A stretch of 64,000 nt of DNA. Source: Podocnemis expansa. Its lineage: Eukaryota > Chordata > Testudines > Podocnemididae. How positions within the stretch are numbered: the stretch's first letter is position 1; every line of letters begins with the position of its first letter. Below the pieces are notes generated by a model. It worked only from the letters and a program-made list of their open reading frames with translations. It made no database searches and was not told the DNA's origin. The stretch is taken from the NCBI GenBank assembly GCA_007922195.1, contig ML682005.1, positions 22,960,514 through 23,024,513 on the forward strand, given 5' to 3'. The translations under genes were made by a program, and so were the position numbers. Below, piece after piece: positions 13,730-25,324 of the stretch.

Positions 13730-14364
13730 GGTAGTGAAAAGTTGCCAGTGGAATAGTTGTTTTCACCAGATAAAACTGCAGCTAGACTTCAATTGGCTCT
13801 GGGTAATCTTAGATTAATGAAGCAGGCAACATGCTTTTCAGAACTTGCACATGAGCTGACCGGATGCATTGATTCACATAAATAGTGTTCTGGAAGCAGC
13901 CTAATTAGAATAACAGAAAAAGAACACAAAGATTACTGAAGAAAAATATCTTTTTCTTGCTGCCTGGGGAAGCTGAACTGAACTGATGCACCCTGTGCAC
14001 CAAGAAGAGGTTAGTCTTCAAAGAATTTAAAAGATTATATAACCAGCTCCAGACTTTAAAAAAATAAAAAAGTCTGCCCTTGCATACACATGCAGTTTCC
14101 CTTGAAATCAATGGTTTCCCACATACCTGCAACACCAGAATTTGGCCTTATGTAGTGATAGTGTTTGTATACAGACTGAGGAGTTAAAAATTAGAGTAGG
14201 GCTAAACTCTTTAGACCACTATTTCATTCACAAAAAAGACAACTTTGGTCAATTCAAAATTATTTGTGAATTTGAACATGAATTCACCTAATAGTTTCAA
14301 GACTCAGATACCATTCAACAAAATGACTGGAGAAAAAGAACGTGGTGGTAGTGCTCAGTTTACA
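9252..14364. other. MTCL1: long intronic stretch, nothing recognised except simple repeats
   Basis: More than 5 kb of AT-rich DNA without a recognisable transposon, exon or RNA gene. Its low repeat content contrasts with the rest of the window. A GT-rich microsatellite lies at 12777-12805 and an ATT array at 13694-13730. Some of it could be constrained non-coding DNA, but one sequence cannot show that. Confidence 0.5.
13694..13730. repeat. (ATT)n microsatellite
   Basis: About eleven uninterrupted ATT units follow a short T/G run. Confidence 0.95.
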
Positions 14365-14369
14365 ACTTT

Positions 14370-14530
14370 TTTAGCCTAGTGGTCAGGGCACTACCCAGAA
14401 TGTGGGAGATCCAGGATCAGTTCTCATGAAGGAAGGGATTTGAATCTAGGTTTCGCACATCCCAGCTGACTGCTCTGACTACTGGGCTAGAATTATAAGG
14501 AGGCCACCATTCTCTGCTCCTCCCTCCTCC
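14370..14530 (+). mobile_element. tRNA-derived SINE fragment
   Basis: The block tagtggtcaggg at 14378 fits a polymerase III A box. Further on, gatccaggatcagttctc looks like a decayed B-box region. The following inverted-looking segment (cccagctgactgctctgact) matches SINEs of this type as I remember them. It is degenerate, with no tail or target duplication found. Confidence 0.55.
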
Positions 14531-14877
14531 TACTTTGTGAATCTAACCCTTTAAAAATGATTGAAAAAATCTATTTTGGGTTAAACAAAGCATGTTTCAT
14601 TTGACCAACAAAAGATTGTTTCAACTTGCCAAATTTTGGGGATTCAGTTAGATCCAAAACTGATTTTTTTTTTTTCAGAACTGAAAAATCAGTCATTCTT
14701 TCTGCTCTACTAAAATCTCTCTGTTTTTAGACATAGAACAGACATGTACACAAGTCTGCACATGGAATTTATTAATTACAATTAAAGAAGAACCCTACTG
14801 GGCCCAAAGAAACAGTGTACAAGAACTTTAATTGGCTGATAAAAAGTTACAGTGCTTCTTTTTGGGTCTCAAATAGT

Positions 14878-15535
14878 CACAGAATCGAAGAAGATTAGGG
14901 TTGGAACGGATATCAGGAGGCCAATTAGTCCAAATACTTGCTCAAAACAGGACCCATCCAACTAAATCATCCCAGTCAGGGTTTTGTCAAGCTACAGCTT
15001 AAAAACTTCTAAGAATGGAGATACCACCACCTCCCTAGGTAAACCATCCTTGAGACCATTGCTCCTAGTTCTGTCATCTACTATCACAGAGAACAGCCTC
15101 CATGGGACCTCATTTCAGGTAGTTAAAGGCCACTGTCAAATCCCACTACGTTCTTCCTTTCTGAAGACAAATAAACCTACTTCCCTCAGCCTCTCCTCAT
15201 AACTTATGGCCTCCAGCTCCCTAATCATTTTTGTTGTCCTCCACTGGACACTCTCCAGTTTGTCCCCATCCTTCCTGTCATGAGGGGCTGGGGGCACAAA
15301 CCTGGACATAACATTCCACATGTGGCTTCACCAGTGCTGAGTAGAGGGAAATAGTCACTTCTCTCAGTCTGCTTTCAATGTTATTACTAATGCAGCCCAA
15401 TATGCCATTAGCTTTCTTGGCAATAAGGGCACATTATTGACTCATATCCAACTTCTTATTCACTGTGACCCCTAGTCTTGTCTCTGCTCTGACAAATAAC
15501 TTCCCTTTTTGTGTTGCAAAGTCTTCCGTATCAAG
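14878..15535 (-). mobile_element. CR1 LINE 3' fragment
   Basis: Read on the - strand this ends with the CR1 3' terminus (ccaaccctaatcttc at 14890-14905 in reverse). It codes for a degenerate ORF2 C-terminus; the frame 15136-15321 reads DKLESVQWRTTKMIRELEA and then YEERLREVGLF, the classic CR1 block. It extends to about 15535 and is 5' truncated. Confidence 0.9.
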
Positions 15536-15879
15536 TTACTGTTACCTGTGAGAAGGAAAGAGCTGAGACTGTCAGATCCATAACAGGGAATCACCCAAGT
15601 CCGAATGTATGGTAAAGAACCAAACTGAGAGGAACAAAAAGTCATTAGTGCAGGAAACTAAATTCTGTGAGATTAATTTCTTCAGTGTAAATAACTAAGT
15701 TTGTAACTTTAGCCTCATGATTGAAAAATTAATAATAAAATTGAAGGGGACACCAAATTGGTATGGAACATAAATAGTTTTGGCACTAAATGAGTAATGT
15801 TAAAAATTAGAGAGATTTGAGTGGTCTGATCCAGATCCCCGGGTGAGTTTGGAAGATTAACATTTATAATAAAACAACA

Positions 15880-16080
15880 AGAGTGTTATGGCATCTTAAA
15901 AAATAACAAATTTTTTTAGGCATAAGCTTTCATGGGCTGCAACCGACTTCAGATGCAGTTGCATCTGATGAAGGGAGTTGCAGCCCATGAAAGCTTATGC
16001 CCAAAGAAATTTGTTAGTGTTTAAGGTGCCACAGGACTCTTGTTGTTTTTGCTGTATACAGACTAACACAGTTGCCCTTC
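15880..16080. repeat. Penelope-type 3' ends, foldback with hammerhead-like core
   Basis: The left arm 15880-15957 is an element end on the - strand. The right arm 15958-16080 is on the + strand. The arms share cataagctttcatgggctgcaac in opposite orientation (15921-15943 and 15978-16001). The right arm has CTGATGA at 15965-15971 and GAAA at 15989-15992 on either side of a short stem, followed by GCTTATGC. It ends with ccacaggactcttgttg and acagactaacacagttg. Confidence 0.8.
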
Positions 16081-16789
16081 TGAAATTTGTCACCATTTAG
16101 AATAAAGATGTTTTTCACTTGTGCACTAAGTGCACTTGAAATGGAAATTACTGAAACACTATAAATAGTAATTACACTACCTGATATTTTTAGCGTCACT
16201 TTTCAGAGTAAAAACATTAGTAAGGTACAGCTGTAATTCGTGCAGAGGCCTGTCCTATATCTGAAGAAAGGGACCTTTGGGACCCAGCACATAAAATATT
16301 ACACTACATTTGTTGGATTATAAATGAGATCACACGATCTGAATTATTTCTTTTAAAAAGTTACAGTATGGCTATCTCTCTCTAAGGATGCTAAAAGTGC
16401 ATTCCTTTTGTCACAGTGGCTAGATACACCACCAGATACTATAGGTAGTTTGTAAACAGGATCTGATCTTGCAACCCCGTAGTAGTTCTGATTACTTCAA
16501 TAGGACTGCTTGTGTCAGGACCGCAAGCTGAGGCCTGAAAGGAATGTGCAACATGTGACATTAAGATCTTATTTTTATATTTTATTAGGAACCACATAGG
16601 AAATCCTCACATGTATTTAAGGCATTGCTACGTATGTGTACAGTCTGCTTTGCTTAACACTGTATGTATAAATGTAAGTCACACAGATATCTGTCCTGCA
16701 GATTTTTTACACCAGTAAGACACTTTCCACTAAATATGTCCCTTTATCCTACTGATCAGCTCAGGGATTCCCATGTTTTACCTGTACAG

Positions 16790-16882
16790 AATGTATCGAT
16801 ACAGGAGCTTCAGGCTCAGCTTGAGCAAGAGACGAGACTTCACCGAGAAGAGCAAGAAAAGTTTACAGAGAGGATCATTCAG
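16790..16882 (+). CDS. MTCL1: MTCL1 small coiled-coil exon, possible cassette (93 bp)
   Basis: A 31-codon block reads NVSIQELQAQLEQETRLHRE and then EQEKFTERIIQ. It is bounded by cctgtacag at 16781-16789 and gtaaat at 16883. Both ends are phase 0, so it can be included or skipped without changing frame. The text is a perfect heptad-type helix with high charge, unlike the surrounding intron, which supports real coding. In the human isoform I remember, FSLE is followed directly by the EEEHL block coded at 20475, so this exon may be alternatively spliced or absent from that isoform. That comparison is from memory. The upstream open frame back to 16664 has no coding look and is treated as intron. 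Confidence 0.8.
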
Positions 16883-17243
16883 GTAAATGCAAGACCCATC
16901 CTCTGGTAAAAACATTTGGCCAGAGCCTGCACAATGAAACATGGTTTGTCAAAAACGAGTGCATTATGTCTACATGCTACTACTACTCACTCCCAAAGGT
17001 GCGGAGTGTTCTTATTTTCACTTGCGTGAGGAAATGAGGAATCTGGAAGCTGGCTGAATATTAACTGACTCAGTTTCTGTATCTTTGTGTCCTCTGTATT
17101 TTCGTGTTAGATGAGTGTCATTAAAAAAAAAAACAGCATGAACTGCTAAAATAATGATCATATAAGAAGGAGTGGTTGCTTCTTCCTCTTTCCTTTCTTC
17201 TTTATTATTACCATTACTGTTTAAGTTACAGTAACTCCTAGTC

Positions 17244-17419
17244 TGGTGGTTCTCAACCTTTTGCAGGTCGCAACACACTTGGTGGAATTTTGCGACCCTA
17301 CAGGACACACCAGCCCAGCCTTCAGGTGAAATCTAGCCATCTCTCCCGCTCTCTGTGGCACACTTACAACTGTGTGGCGACACAGTAACGTGTCCCAGCA
17401 CGGTGGTTGAGAACCACTG
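17244..17419. mobile_element. hAT MITE (176 bp)
   Basis: Ends are tggtggttctcaacc and ggttgagaaccactg. The flanking octamer tcctagtc is identical on both sides (17236-17243 and 17420-17427), a perfect 8-bp target duplication. The interior is non-coding. Confidence 0.95.
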
Positions 17420-17427
17420 TCCTAGTC

Positions 17428-20400
17428 TACAGTCAAGATTGGGCTCTATGGGGCAAGGCATTATACAGACACAGAGAAAAGACAGATTTCCTGCCCCAAA
17501 GAGTTTACAATTCAAATAGACAAGACAGACAAAGTGTGTGAGGGGAAAGGGAGGCACAGCAAATTTCAGTGTTACACAGAAGACAACACTTACCCCTTCA
17601 GCTACCTATGAGACCATGGAACAGTACTTCCTTGAACTCAAGGAGCACAGCTTGTTGTTGTAGGCCTGATTCTGATCTCTCTTGACAGTGTAAATCAGAC
17701 ACTCCCTGTAGTCAGTGGAGTCACACCAGCGTATGGGAGATGAAAGTTGGGGACCTTTTTATTTCACAGAGTGTTGCTTCCCTGTCTTTTATAGCTCATA
17801 TTCAGTGTCTGTAGCATGAAATTGGCTATGTATGTCCTGCATTTTTGTAGACTGGAGTATATCAACCACTAGCAGAGCATGCATCTGGGGGAGGAAGCAG
17901 GGGGACGACTCCCTCAGTAATTGGCAGGAGGCACACTGCTCCTTGGGCTGCAGGGGCACAGAGTTCCTCCAACTGTGAGGCTCTGGAACGTGCCCCTTCA
18001 AAAGCAATGAAATTACCCCTTATCAGTAGTTTTGTGACTGTAATTCTTATGACCACATGCCAAACCTTACAGAATGATTGGTTGTAATCCTGGATACTTT
18101 ATTTCAAGTTTTCCTTTAACTGTACTTAATAGACCAAATTCAGCTTAAGTGACTCAGAGGCATAAAGTTCATCTCCCTATGCCTGACTGTCACACCATTG
18201 GTCTGTATCAGTTTTCTGCCAGAGGCAGCTGTAATTACTATGTGCATCCATTGGAGCTCTGCTGATTGAGGCCATTGTAGAGAGCTACTTAGCTGATTCC
18301 CTTCCCAGCTGCATTAGCCATGCATCCTTCTCAGAAGTTTCTCTTTCTGTCTGAGGTTGCAATTTATATCTGCTGTCATAGTCTAGGTCTCTGTGGAGTT
18401 TCCTCTATCAGGCCCTCTTCCAGGATGTAGGGAACCATACACTGATATGAATTAACTCATTAGATCTCATGAACAAGCAGTAAAATATTTTTTATAAAGA
18501 AAACACTCTGACTTGAAGTGTCTCTTCCCTACAAACCCCAGGATTCTATCTTACATTAGAAATAATAGAATCAAAGCATCTTCTGGATTCTTCATTCTTC
18601 CAGAGGAGTTGAAATTATGCCCATTCTGTTTAAATTCTTTTTAATCTTCCAGGATTTCTGGAGGAAATGATTCATAAATCCTTGCTGTTTTTAATGATGT
18701 CTTCATTTCAGTTCAATAGAATAAGGCTCTAATAGCCCAAACTATATGCAGTTACACCAGCATAAATTAAACTTAACAGCTCTCTTTTTAGCATATGGTT
18801 TCTGGCAACATTATATGGTAATGACTAAAGTCTGCCCTCTGTATGCAAATCAGTGTGCATAACTGGGAGTTGTACACATGCTTTTGGTCCATAATATCCA
18901 TTTTTGTTTTAAACTACTTTAAGAATAGATTATAAACCTGTTAATTGCATATATGTGAGTAAATATTCTTTGAGTGACTCAGGAATTTATTCACAAGGAC
19001 ACACTGTTACTGAAAGCATTTATTCATATACAAGTTTTACTAAAAAATCTTGCTAACAGAAGTAGTAATGTTACGGGTGCATTTTGGAGAACTGTTTTTG
19101 TTAGCTTGTCTACACCAGTGATATGTCTGTGCATTATGACAGCACATAAATTTTTAAAAGGGAGAGGTAGGGTTGCTTATTTAGTGAAGTGTTCATAATG
19201 GAATGGCAGGTCACAAATAGGATTCTAAATATTGTAAGGAAAATCAGATGCATTTTTTTATTGTTAATAGGAGTGATTGGTCTGGTTTTCTGTCTACTTT
19301 CCTGAAGGTGAATCTTCCAAGTGTTCTCCCTAGCTATGAAGGTTTTTGTTGCAGGGTATATTCTGTATGGATTACGGCATTGTGATGGTTAGTTTACTAT
19401 GGCTTTCATTTGTTCTGAATTGCTAAGTAACAAGAGATGCAGTTATTTCCTATAATGTCATGATATGACAGGAAACAAAGCAATATGAAATGGCATCTAT
19501 CTATAATGGATCTTCATTCCTTTTCTAAGTGCCTTTCCTTCTTTAGTAAGAATCTGTTATTTTGTGCAAACAGAAAAATATTGGCATTCATGTAGGAGTG
19601 TGTAATTTCTGAAAGGTAATTTACGTAACTGTTATTGGTGCCAGCTCAATCCATTGCCTGTTTTTTCACTTATAAAGGAAGATGTTGCATTGAAGAATGA
19701 CTTTTATGGCCAAAGTTTGATCTCAAATAAATTGCAATAGGGTATAAATTTTAAACCGTGAGCTGTTCTTAATGCTTATGGGGTTAGAACTCAGTCAAAG
19801 TATGCTGAGTCTCAGTATGCTAGTGTCTTCAACCACCTTCTGCATCTCTGCTTCAGGCTTATGTAGAAACTAAGAGTTCACCATGAGCCAGCTTTCACAG
19901 CCCTTCAAGTTTGAGTCCTCAGTGCTAATACACTAAGGCCAAAGCTGTCTTTGATACTAAATATGAAAAACAAGGGAGCTCTGTTTCTTGAGAGTGGGGC
20001 GAAGATACATCCTTCATAGAAGGAGTGAGTGAGGAGGGCAGGCAAATAAAAATTCTTGCATGTTGTAGGGATTATTACACTCATAGGAATAGGTGGAGAT
20101 TTAACCATTAAATGGGCTTGATATGAAGTATTTGTAGGCTCAGAGCTGTGCAGGAAATGTCTTAAAAAGATGCAATCAAGAAAGGAAGGAAAGTATGTGG
20201 GACAAAAAAATGTTTTAGGTAGCAGCATTATTGTTCATCTTTAAAATAAACGAACTGTACATTTCCTCAGCAGATTATTTGCATATGGTTAATTAACAGA
20301 AGTCTATAAACTGCAGTCTTCTGACTCCTCAAAAGTCATGGCTTTTGCCAAATTCAGTAACTAAGATTGATTAAAGTGAGACGTTTCAGTTTGTCTCACT

Positions 20401-20474
20401 CCACTGAAAATAAATTGGTGAACCCCCATTGGCAGCACCCTATTGATGATGCTATGTGTGTTGTTCCATTAAAG
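17428..20474. other. MTCL1: intronic sequence, nothing recognised
   Basis: About 3 kb of AT-rich DNA. No repeat family or exon is recognised. The minus-strand frames at 17789-18056 have no family similarity. Confidence 0.5.
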
Positions 20475-20705
20475 CTGGAGGAGGAGCACCTACAGACCTT
20501 ACGAAGAAAAGATTTGGAAGTGCAAAGTTTGGCTTTGCGGAACAAACTGGAGGAGAAGGCTTGGAGCCAGGAGAAAAGTTTGATGCAGCAAGAACTCAAA
20601 CATTTCAGGCAGAATACCTTCCTCCTGTATGTCAAACTGAAGTGGCTGCTGAAACACTGGCGGCAAGACAAGCAAATAGAAGAGGAAGGGGAGGACATAC
20701 TGGAG
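20475..20705 (+). CDS. MTCL1: MTCL1 internal exon (231 bp)
   Basis: Exon of 77 codons, phase 0 at both ends. The acceptor is ccattaaag ending at 20474, with only a short pyrimidine tract. The donor is gtaact at 20706. It begins LEEEHLQTLRRKDLEVQSLA, matching the human block EEEHLYALRWKELE. Residues 49-64 (FLLYVKLKWLLKHWRQ) form an aromatic, amphipathic patch strongly conserved in the SOGA/MTCL family as I remember it. The exon ends in an acidic tail, EEEGEDILE. The open frame extends upstream to 20367, but that part lacks family similarity and is intron. It probably contributes helix and a conserved interaction surface. Confidence 0.93.
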
Positions 20706-21989
20706 GTAACTGGCCCATCTTATTCAGTGGGGTTGCTAGTTCTGTTATGAGCAAGGTGAATGTTCAGGTATCTTTATTTTACATGCAAACCTCAACTCAA
20801 CGAGCTAGAAGCTGCACCAGCACATGCATAATCAGGAGTTTAAAAGTGACTGAAGTGGAATTGAAGCTAAAGTTACTGGCCTTTTTAAAAATAGTTGTCT
20901 AAAACAGGATAATCCAACTAATATCTCTGAATAACTGCTCTCTTGTCTTTAAAACAAAGCCTCCCAGCTAGCACAAATATATGGAGCAATCCATGGCCCT
21001 AAAAACGTCTTTCACAACAAACACAAAAATCAAAAGTGATCTCTAAAATGGGACCTCAGAGTTATATTTGGAAGGGAAAGTGCATTAGTGGACTAATGGA
21101 CTAAAATCGGTTTAGATGGGTTTGAGTGATGTTGCTTTTTTCACATTTATGTACAGTGTGCTCCTCAGGAAGCCCTCAAGAATACAGATGAAGAAGTAGT
21201 GTTCTGTTTTCATACTGGCAATAGAGTTACACAATCTCTTGTGGGAATTTAGCAATGATTCATCTTCACTGATTCCTTTTCCCTACATGAACATACCACC
21301 ATGAGTAGCACTCACATCATCATCATGGTACTGTTCCATGGACCACCTAATAATTTAGGCCAAGATTTTTAAACATAGCTAGAGGTTTTCAGTGCCCAAT
21401 TTAAAAGCTGTTTCATTTTCAGACAGTAAGTGCCACACTGAAAGAAGGCATCCAGAATCACCAACACACTTAAGGAAATTTTCTCCTTCTGAAAGTTGCT
21501 GAGAGAGGCGCATTTTCTCAGTCTGCTGATTTAACAAATATTCCTGGAGAGGGGAGAATTATCCTTTAAGTTCATATAATTCTGAAGGCATCTTCTATGT
21601 GATTGTTTATGCATTGCTACTATTTATGTACATTTTGTCCTTCTTGCCTTTTCTTTCAGCTGTTGTGGGCCTTTGATTGCTGCAGGTCTTTGTGCTACCA
21701 GATTAGGCAGACTGAACAATTTTCAGGAGTGGCCACTTATAAGTGATACTGTATTATTCTGCTTCTGTATAAACTAAATCAGTGCTTATAGCAAAACATC
21801 TTTTCAGTGATTCCAGTATGCTGTGCTGTGTTCATGTTATGTCATGTAATAACATTCTCAGTTACATACAGAATGAGATTTAATAAATTGCAGCACACAA
21901 TGAGATCTCTTTTCTTTAGTTCTCAGTAGTTTTTTTGTCACTGCACTGTTAATCCAGAAACAGTGGACCTCATTCTCTTGTCATTTTAG
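20706..21989. other. MTCL1: MTCL1 intron 20706-21989
   Basis: Short intron of 1.28 kb, without a recognised repeat. The frame 20456-20902 overlaps the exon in another register and is a shadow. Confidence 0.6.
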
Positions 21990-22178
21990 ATGGAGAACTT
22001 TGATGCCCTACCAGAATTTGGCATACAATCTGAACAAAAGGGAGATGACCCAGAACGAGATGAGGAGGAGGACGACCTTGTGTTTGCACTGACAGATTAT
22101 TCCCAACATTCCACATCGCTGAGCAGTGACCATGGACCACAACTGCAGACTGCAGAACTACTGCAGCATCAAAAGCAG
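21990..22178 (+). CDS. MTCL1: MTCL1 internal exon, acidic linker (189 bp)
   Basis: Exon of 63 codons, phase 0 at both ends. The acceptor is cattttag ending at 21989 and the donor is gtattg at 22179. It begins with an in-frame ATG that is internal, not an initiator. Residues 19-29 are almost entirely acidic (DDPERDEEEDD), and residues 38-49 are Ser/His-rich (SQHSTSLSSDHG). The last block, LQTAELLQHQKQ, resembles human LQTADRGQPHKQ at the same place in the protein. This is a divergent, probably disordered linker between coiled-coil regions. Membership rests on position, frame and the short C-terminal match. Confidence 0.85.
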
Positions 22179-24180
22179 GTATTGTATCAGAAGAGAGGTG
22201 CACATCACATCCTGAGAATTACTGTTCTGGATTTTTTTTGCTGGCATTTATTTTGTTTTGCTGCTGTGCTATTTTATCTAAGTTCCTGGAATTGTACACA
22301 TAACAGCAATTCTAGCTACACAGCAGTTTAATGGGTTTGATCCATTATGTGTATACTTAATCAGGAGTCATGTGATTACTACTGTCCTCTTACCAGATGC
22401 TAAGAGTGAAAAATCCCATTTCCTCTAGTGGCTGCTTGCCCAGAAAAAATATATCAATATCTGATGGCTTGCAGAATTTACATACTCATCTAACCAGACC
22501 AATTCAACTGTATTTTACTGTCTAGTCATTGCAAAGGAGGAGTGCTTTTTATTTCATTTAAAGAATGTAAGAATCTAGCTCATGTATTTAATGTCTTCCT
22601 TAAAGATGATGAAAAAGTAATTCCAAGCTCTTTTATGTCATTGGAGAGCCTTTTTAAAGAGCTAAAGACAAATCCTATCTGTTCCCCTACCTCCAAGATC
22701 TCCTGCGCCCTGCCCAGCTTGGAGTGGGCATGGGTAAGAGAAGAATTTTATCTTCAGTAAATGAAATCAAGTCAGCAGTTAAGATTCAGGTTGAGAATGT
22801 ATTTTTAAATGGTTGAAAGCCTAAGTATTGAATATTAGGAATGAGTGAAAAATTAATACAGAAGAGTATAAAATTAACAGTTAATAAGCGTTCCAGTAGG
22901 ACAGTAGAACAAAATATAGTAAGTTATTATTCCTTTTGATGTCCATCTTTTCTGTACAAATTTTGCACTAAGTTTACTCTGACCCTTGTGCCTGTGCATT
23001 GTGATGCATTTTGTCTATAGTTGCATGATCCCATACTGTTTCTCCACAGGCCTCATGTTTCATTCAGTGTTCAGTTTGCAAGGTATGCACTAAATTAGAC
23101 AGCTATTCAACATTTCTTTTTATGCTTATGGAGCAGTGACTATACCCCTGCCCTGTCAACTTCATATTCCTGCCTTCATTTGCTGAATATCACCTTTCCA
23201 GAATACTAAGCAACTGCAAATAGAAGTTGGTCCTAATTCAATTCTTTCAATATAGGCTTTTATACTATATTTTTATACTATACTTATCAGTATAGTATCT
23301 GAGCACCTTCCATTAGTGTTCTAAGCTACGTGACTATTCAATTATTGTATGTTGTTTGTTCTCTCATCCTCTCCCCAGAGGAAGAAATGGTGTGTGGCAA
23401 TGTGTCTTGCTTTCATGGGGTGTGTTTTGTTTTGCTGATGTTTTACAAGATCTGTTGCTATGTATTTTTTGGTGCAGTCAAGGTCAAAGAAAAGAACCAA
23501 AGTGGGAGAGGAAGCTGGGAAGGTTTGTGATTGTCCTTTGTTCCTGGGAGAGTTTATTCCCAAGTTGGACCACTTCCATAAAAATTTCTGTCTCTTGGAC
23601 AGGCAAACTTTGGTTCTTTATGAGACATTTCTTAAGAATTTTTAGAAGGAAGATGCTAAAAGAGAGATCTTCCATTATGTGGAACTGTTTTCAGACAAGA
23701 ATAGAATGTTTTACCTTGTGCAAGACGCATATTCAGTGAGGTACATGCCACTGAAGTGGCATTACTATGTGCTTCCTGGACTGTGCTGGTGTTAGAACCA
23801 AGGGAAACCACAGAGCAGAGGAAGTCAGCAAGAAAATGCATATCTATGGTCTTGGACTGAATTAACTTTCCACTGCAATCTCCACAAGGTTTGGGGAACA
23901 GTATTTGTGTCTGCACTCCTTACTCTTCTCCTTCTAACTTCCTCTTGCCCTTTCAAGACCCACAGACCCTCTGACTTCTCCATGGGGTCTGAAAAGGAGG
24001 GGGCATGATATTGTGAGGGCATGCTTTCCATTCATGAGGGGCATCGACTGTCAGAAGGGCCCTCTCCCTGTGAGGTTCAACAGGACAAGATGTGGTCCTA
24101 AATTGTTATTACAGCCTTTGTGATGGCTGTGTATCCTCATAGATCCACTGTAGGAAAGAGTTTGTCTCCATCCTATAGTA
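22179..24180. other. MTCL1: intronic sequence, nothing recognised
   Basis: First 2 kb of a 17-kb intron. AT-rich, with overlapping short frames on both strands near 23.3-23.9 kb that share no family features. An inverted-repeat-like patch (tatactatatttttatactat) lies near 23260. Confidence 0.5.
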
Positions 24181-24830
24181 AGGCTAGGATTTCTTAAGTT
24201 GACTTAAGCAATTCCCAGGCTATATTTAGAATTTATTAAGTTGACTTAAGCACTCCTGCCCTGAAAGTCAACTTAAGCAGTTAAGTCAACTTTACAGGGC
24301 AGGGCCTGCCCCATACCCCGCCCTGGGTCCCTGATACAATCTCGGGGGCCTGATCCGACTTCTGCTGTGCAGCGAAGAGCTGGGAACCAGCTCCAGCTCC
24401 CAGCCCCTTGCCACTGGCGGTGGAGGCAGGGAGCCAGTTCCTGCCATCTGTGGAGAGCGGCTGGGAGCCCGATCTGGCTCCCAGCCCCTCTCCGCAGGTG
24501 GCAGCGGCTGGCAGCTGGCTTTTGCCCTGGTCAGTTACAAGTGACCAGGCCAGGAGCTGGCTGCCAGCCCCCGCCACCCGTGAATAGGGGCTGGGAGCCA
24601 GATCAGGCTCCCAGCCCCTCTCCACGGGAGACAGGAACTGGCTCCCTGCCCCTGCTACCTGCTATGAGGGGCTGGGAGCCGGATTCAGCTCCTAATGGCT
24701 CGCTGGCAGCAGCTGGGGGAGGTTTGGGCCCCCGGAGCCCCATTGGGCCAGTGCAGACATACCCTGAAGTTAAACTAACTAGGTCAACTTAAAGTCAACC
24801 TTGTTAAGTCAACTTTGAATGCTGACACCC
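24180..24830. repeat. foldback element with GC-rich palindromic core
   Basis: The outer parts contain several copies of gttgacttaagc and its complement gcttaagtcaac (about 24195, 24240, 24270, 24290, 24785, 24805). The core 24366-24700 is an imperfect array of units carrying ggctgggagcc...ggctcccagcccc palindromes. It is probably a non-autonomous DNA element; the right end cagtgcagacatacc resembles the ends of the MITEs at 47860 and 60420. Confidence 0.6.
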
Positions 24831-24862
24831 CCCCCCCCCCGACATAGTTTTTAGGTGGTTTA

Positions 24863-25324
24863 AAGTGGCTCCCAGCCTTTTCAATAGCACGGCTCACTTC
24901 AGTGAGTCAAACAATTCCACAGCACACCCACTTTTTCAGCTAAATTGATTGTTCATAAATGTCACATTTGCTTACATTTGCCGTGGTTATGGTCTTACTA
25001 GAGCGGTTCATAACATAGTACATACAAGCTAAAGAAGGATCAAATATATTAATGTTTCAAATCCACTGGAAAAATACACGTCATCTCAATTTTGCCCTTT
25101 GGCCATCTGCGTTTGGAATGTTCGCATTTTTTAATCAAGAAGACTGATACCTCACTTTTAATTTAATGATTAATTTTCATGAGTTTTCAGAGTTATAGTT
25201 TTGGTTGGATAGAATATTGTTTAAGATAAAACAGTGTTTGTTTTGCACTGAGTTTTATTACCTTCGTATGAAATTTCATGACACACAGGGACTGTTCTCA
25301 TGCTACACTGGTTGAAAACCACTG
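24863..25324. mobile_element. degenerate hAT-like element
   Basis: The left end aagtggctcccagcc and right end ggttgaaaaccactg fit decayed cagtggttctcaacc termini. Interior text (tagcacggctcacttc, catgacacacagggac) is of the cagcacacc type seen in related MITEs. Flanking target duplication is not convincing. Confidence 0.65.

Noticed and set aside
20456..20902. 148-codon + strand frame overlapping the 20475 exon
   Set aside because: Shadow of the MTCL1 exon in another register, followed by intron.
21990..21992. ATG at the first base of the 21990 exon as a start codon
   Set aside because: It follows a splice acceptor directly, in phase with the upstream exon, so it is an internal Met.
22560..23740. 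Cluster of short frames on both strands in the long intron
   Set aside because: No splice-bounded, protein-like segment and no match to MTCL1 or to any transposon protein.
24281..24792. Opposing open frames of over 110 codons on both strands
   Set aside because: Consequence of the GC-rich palindromic array, where stop codons are rare on both strands.
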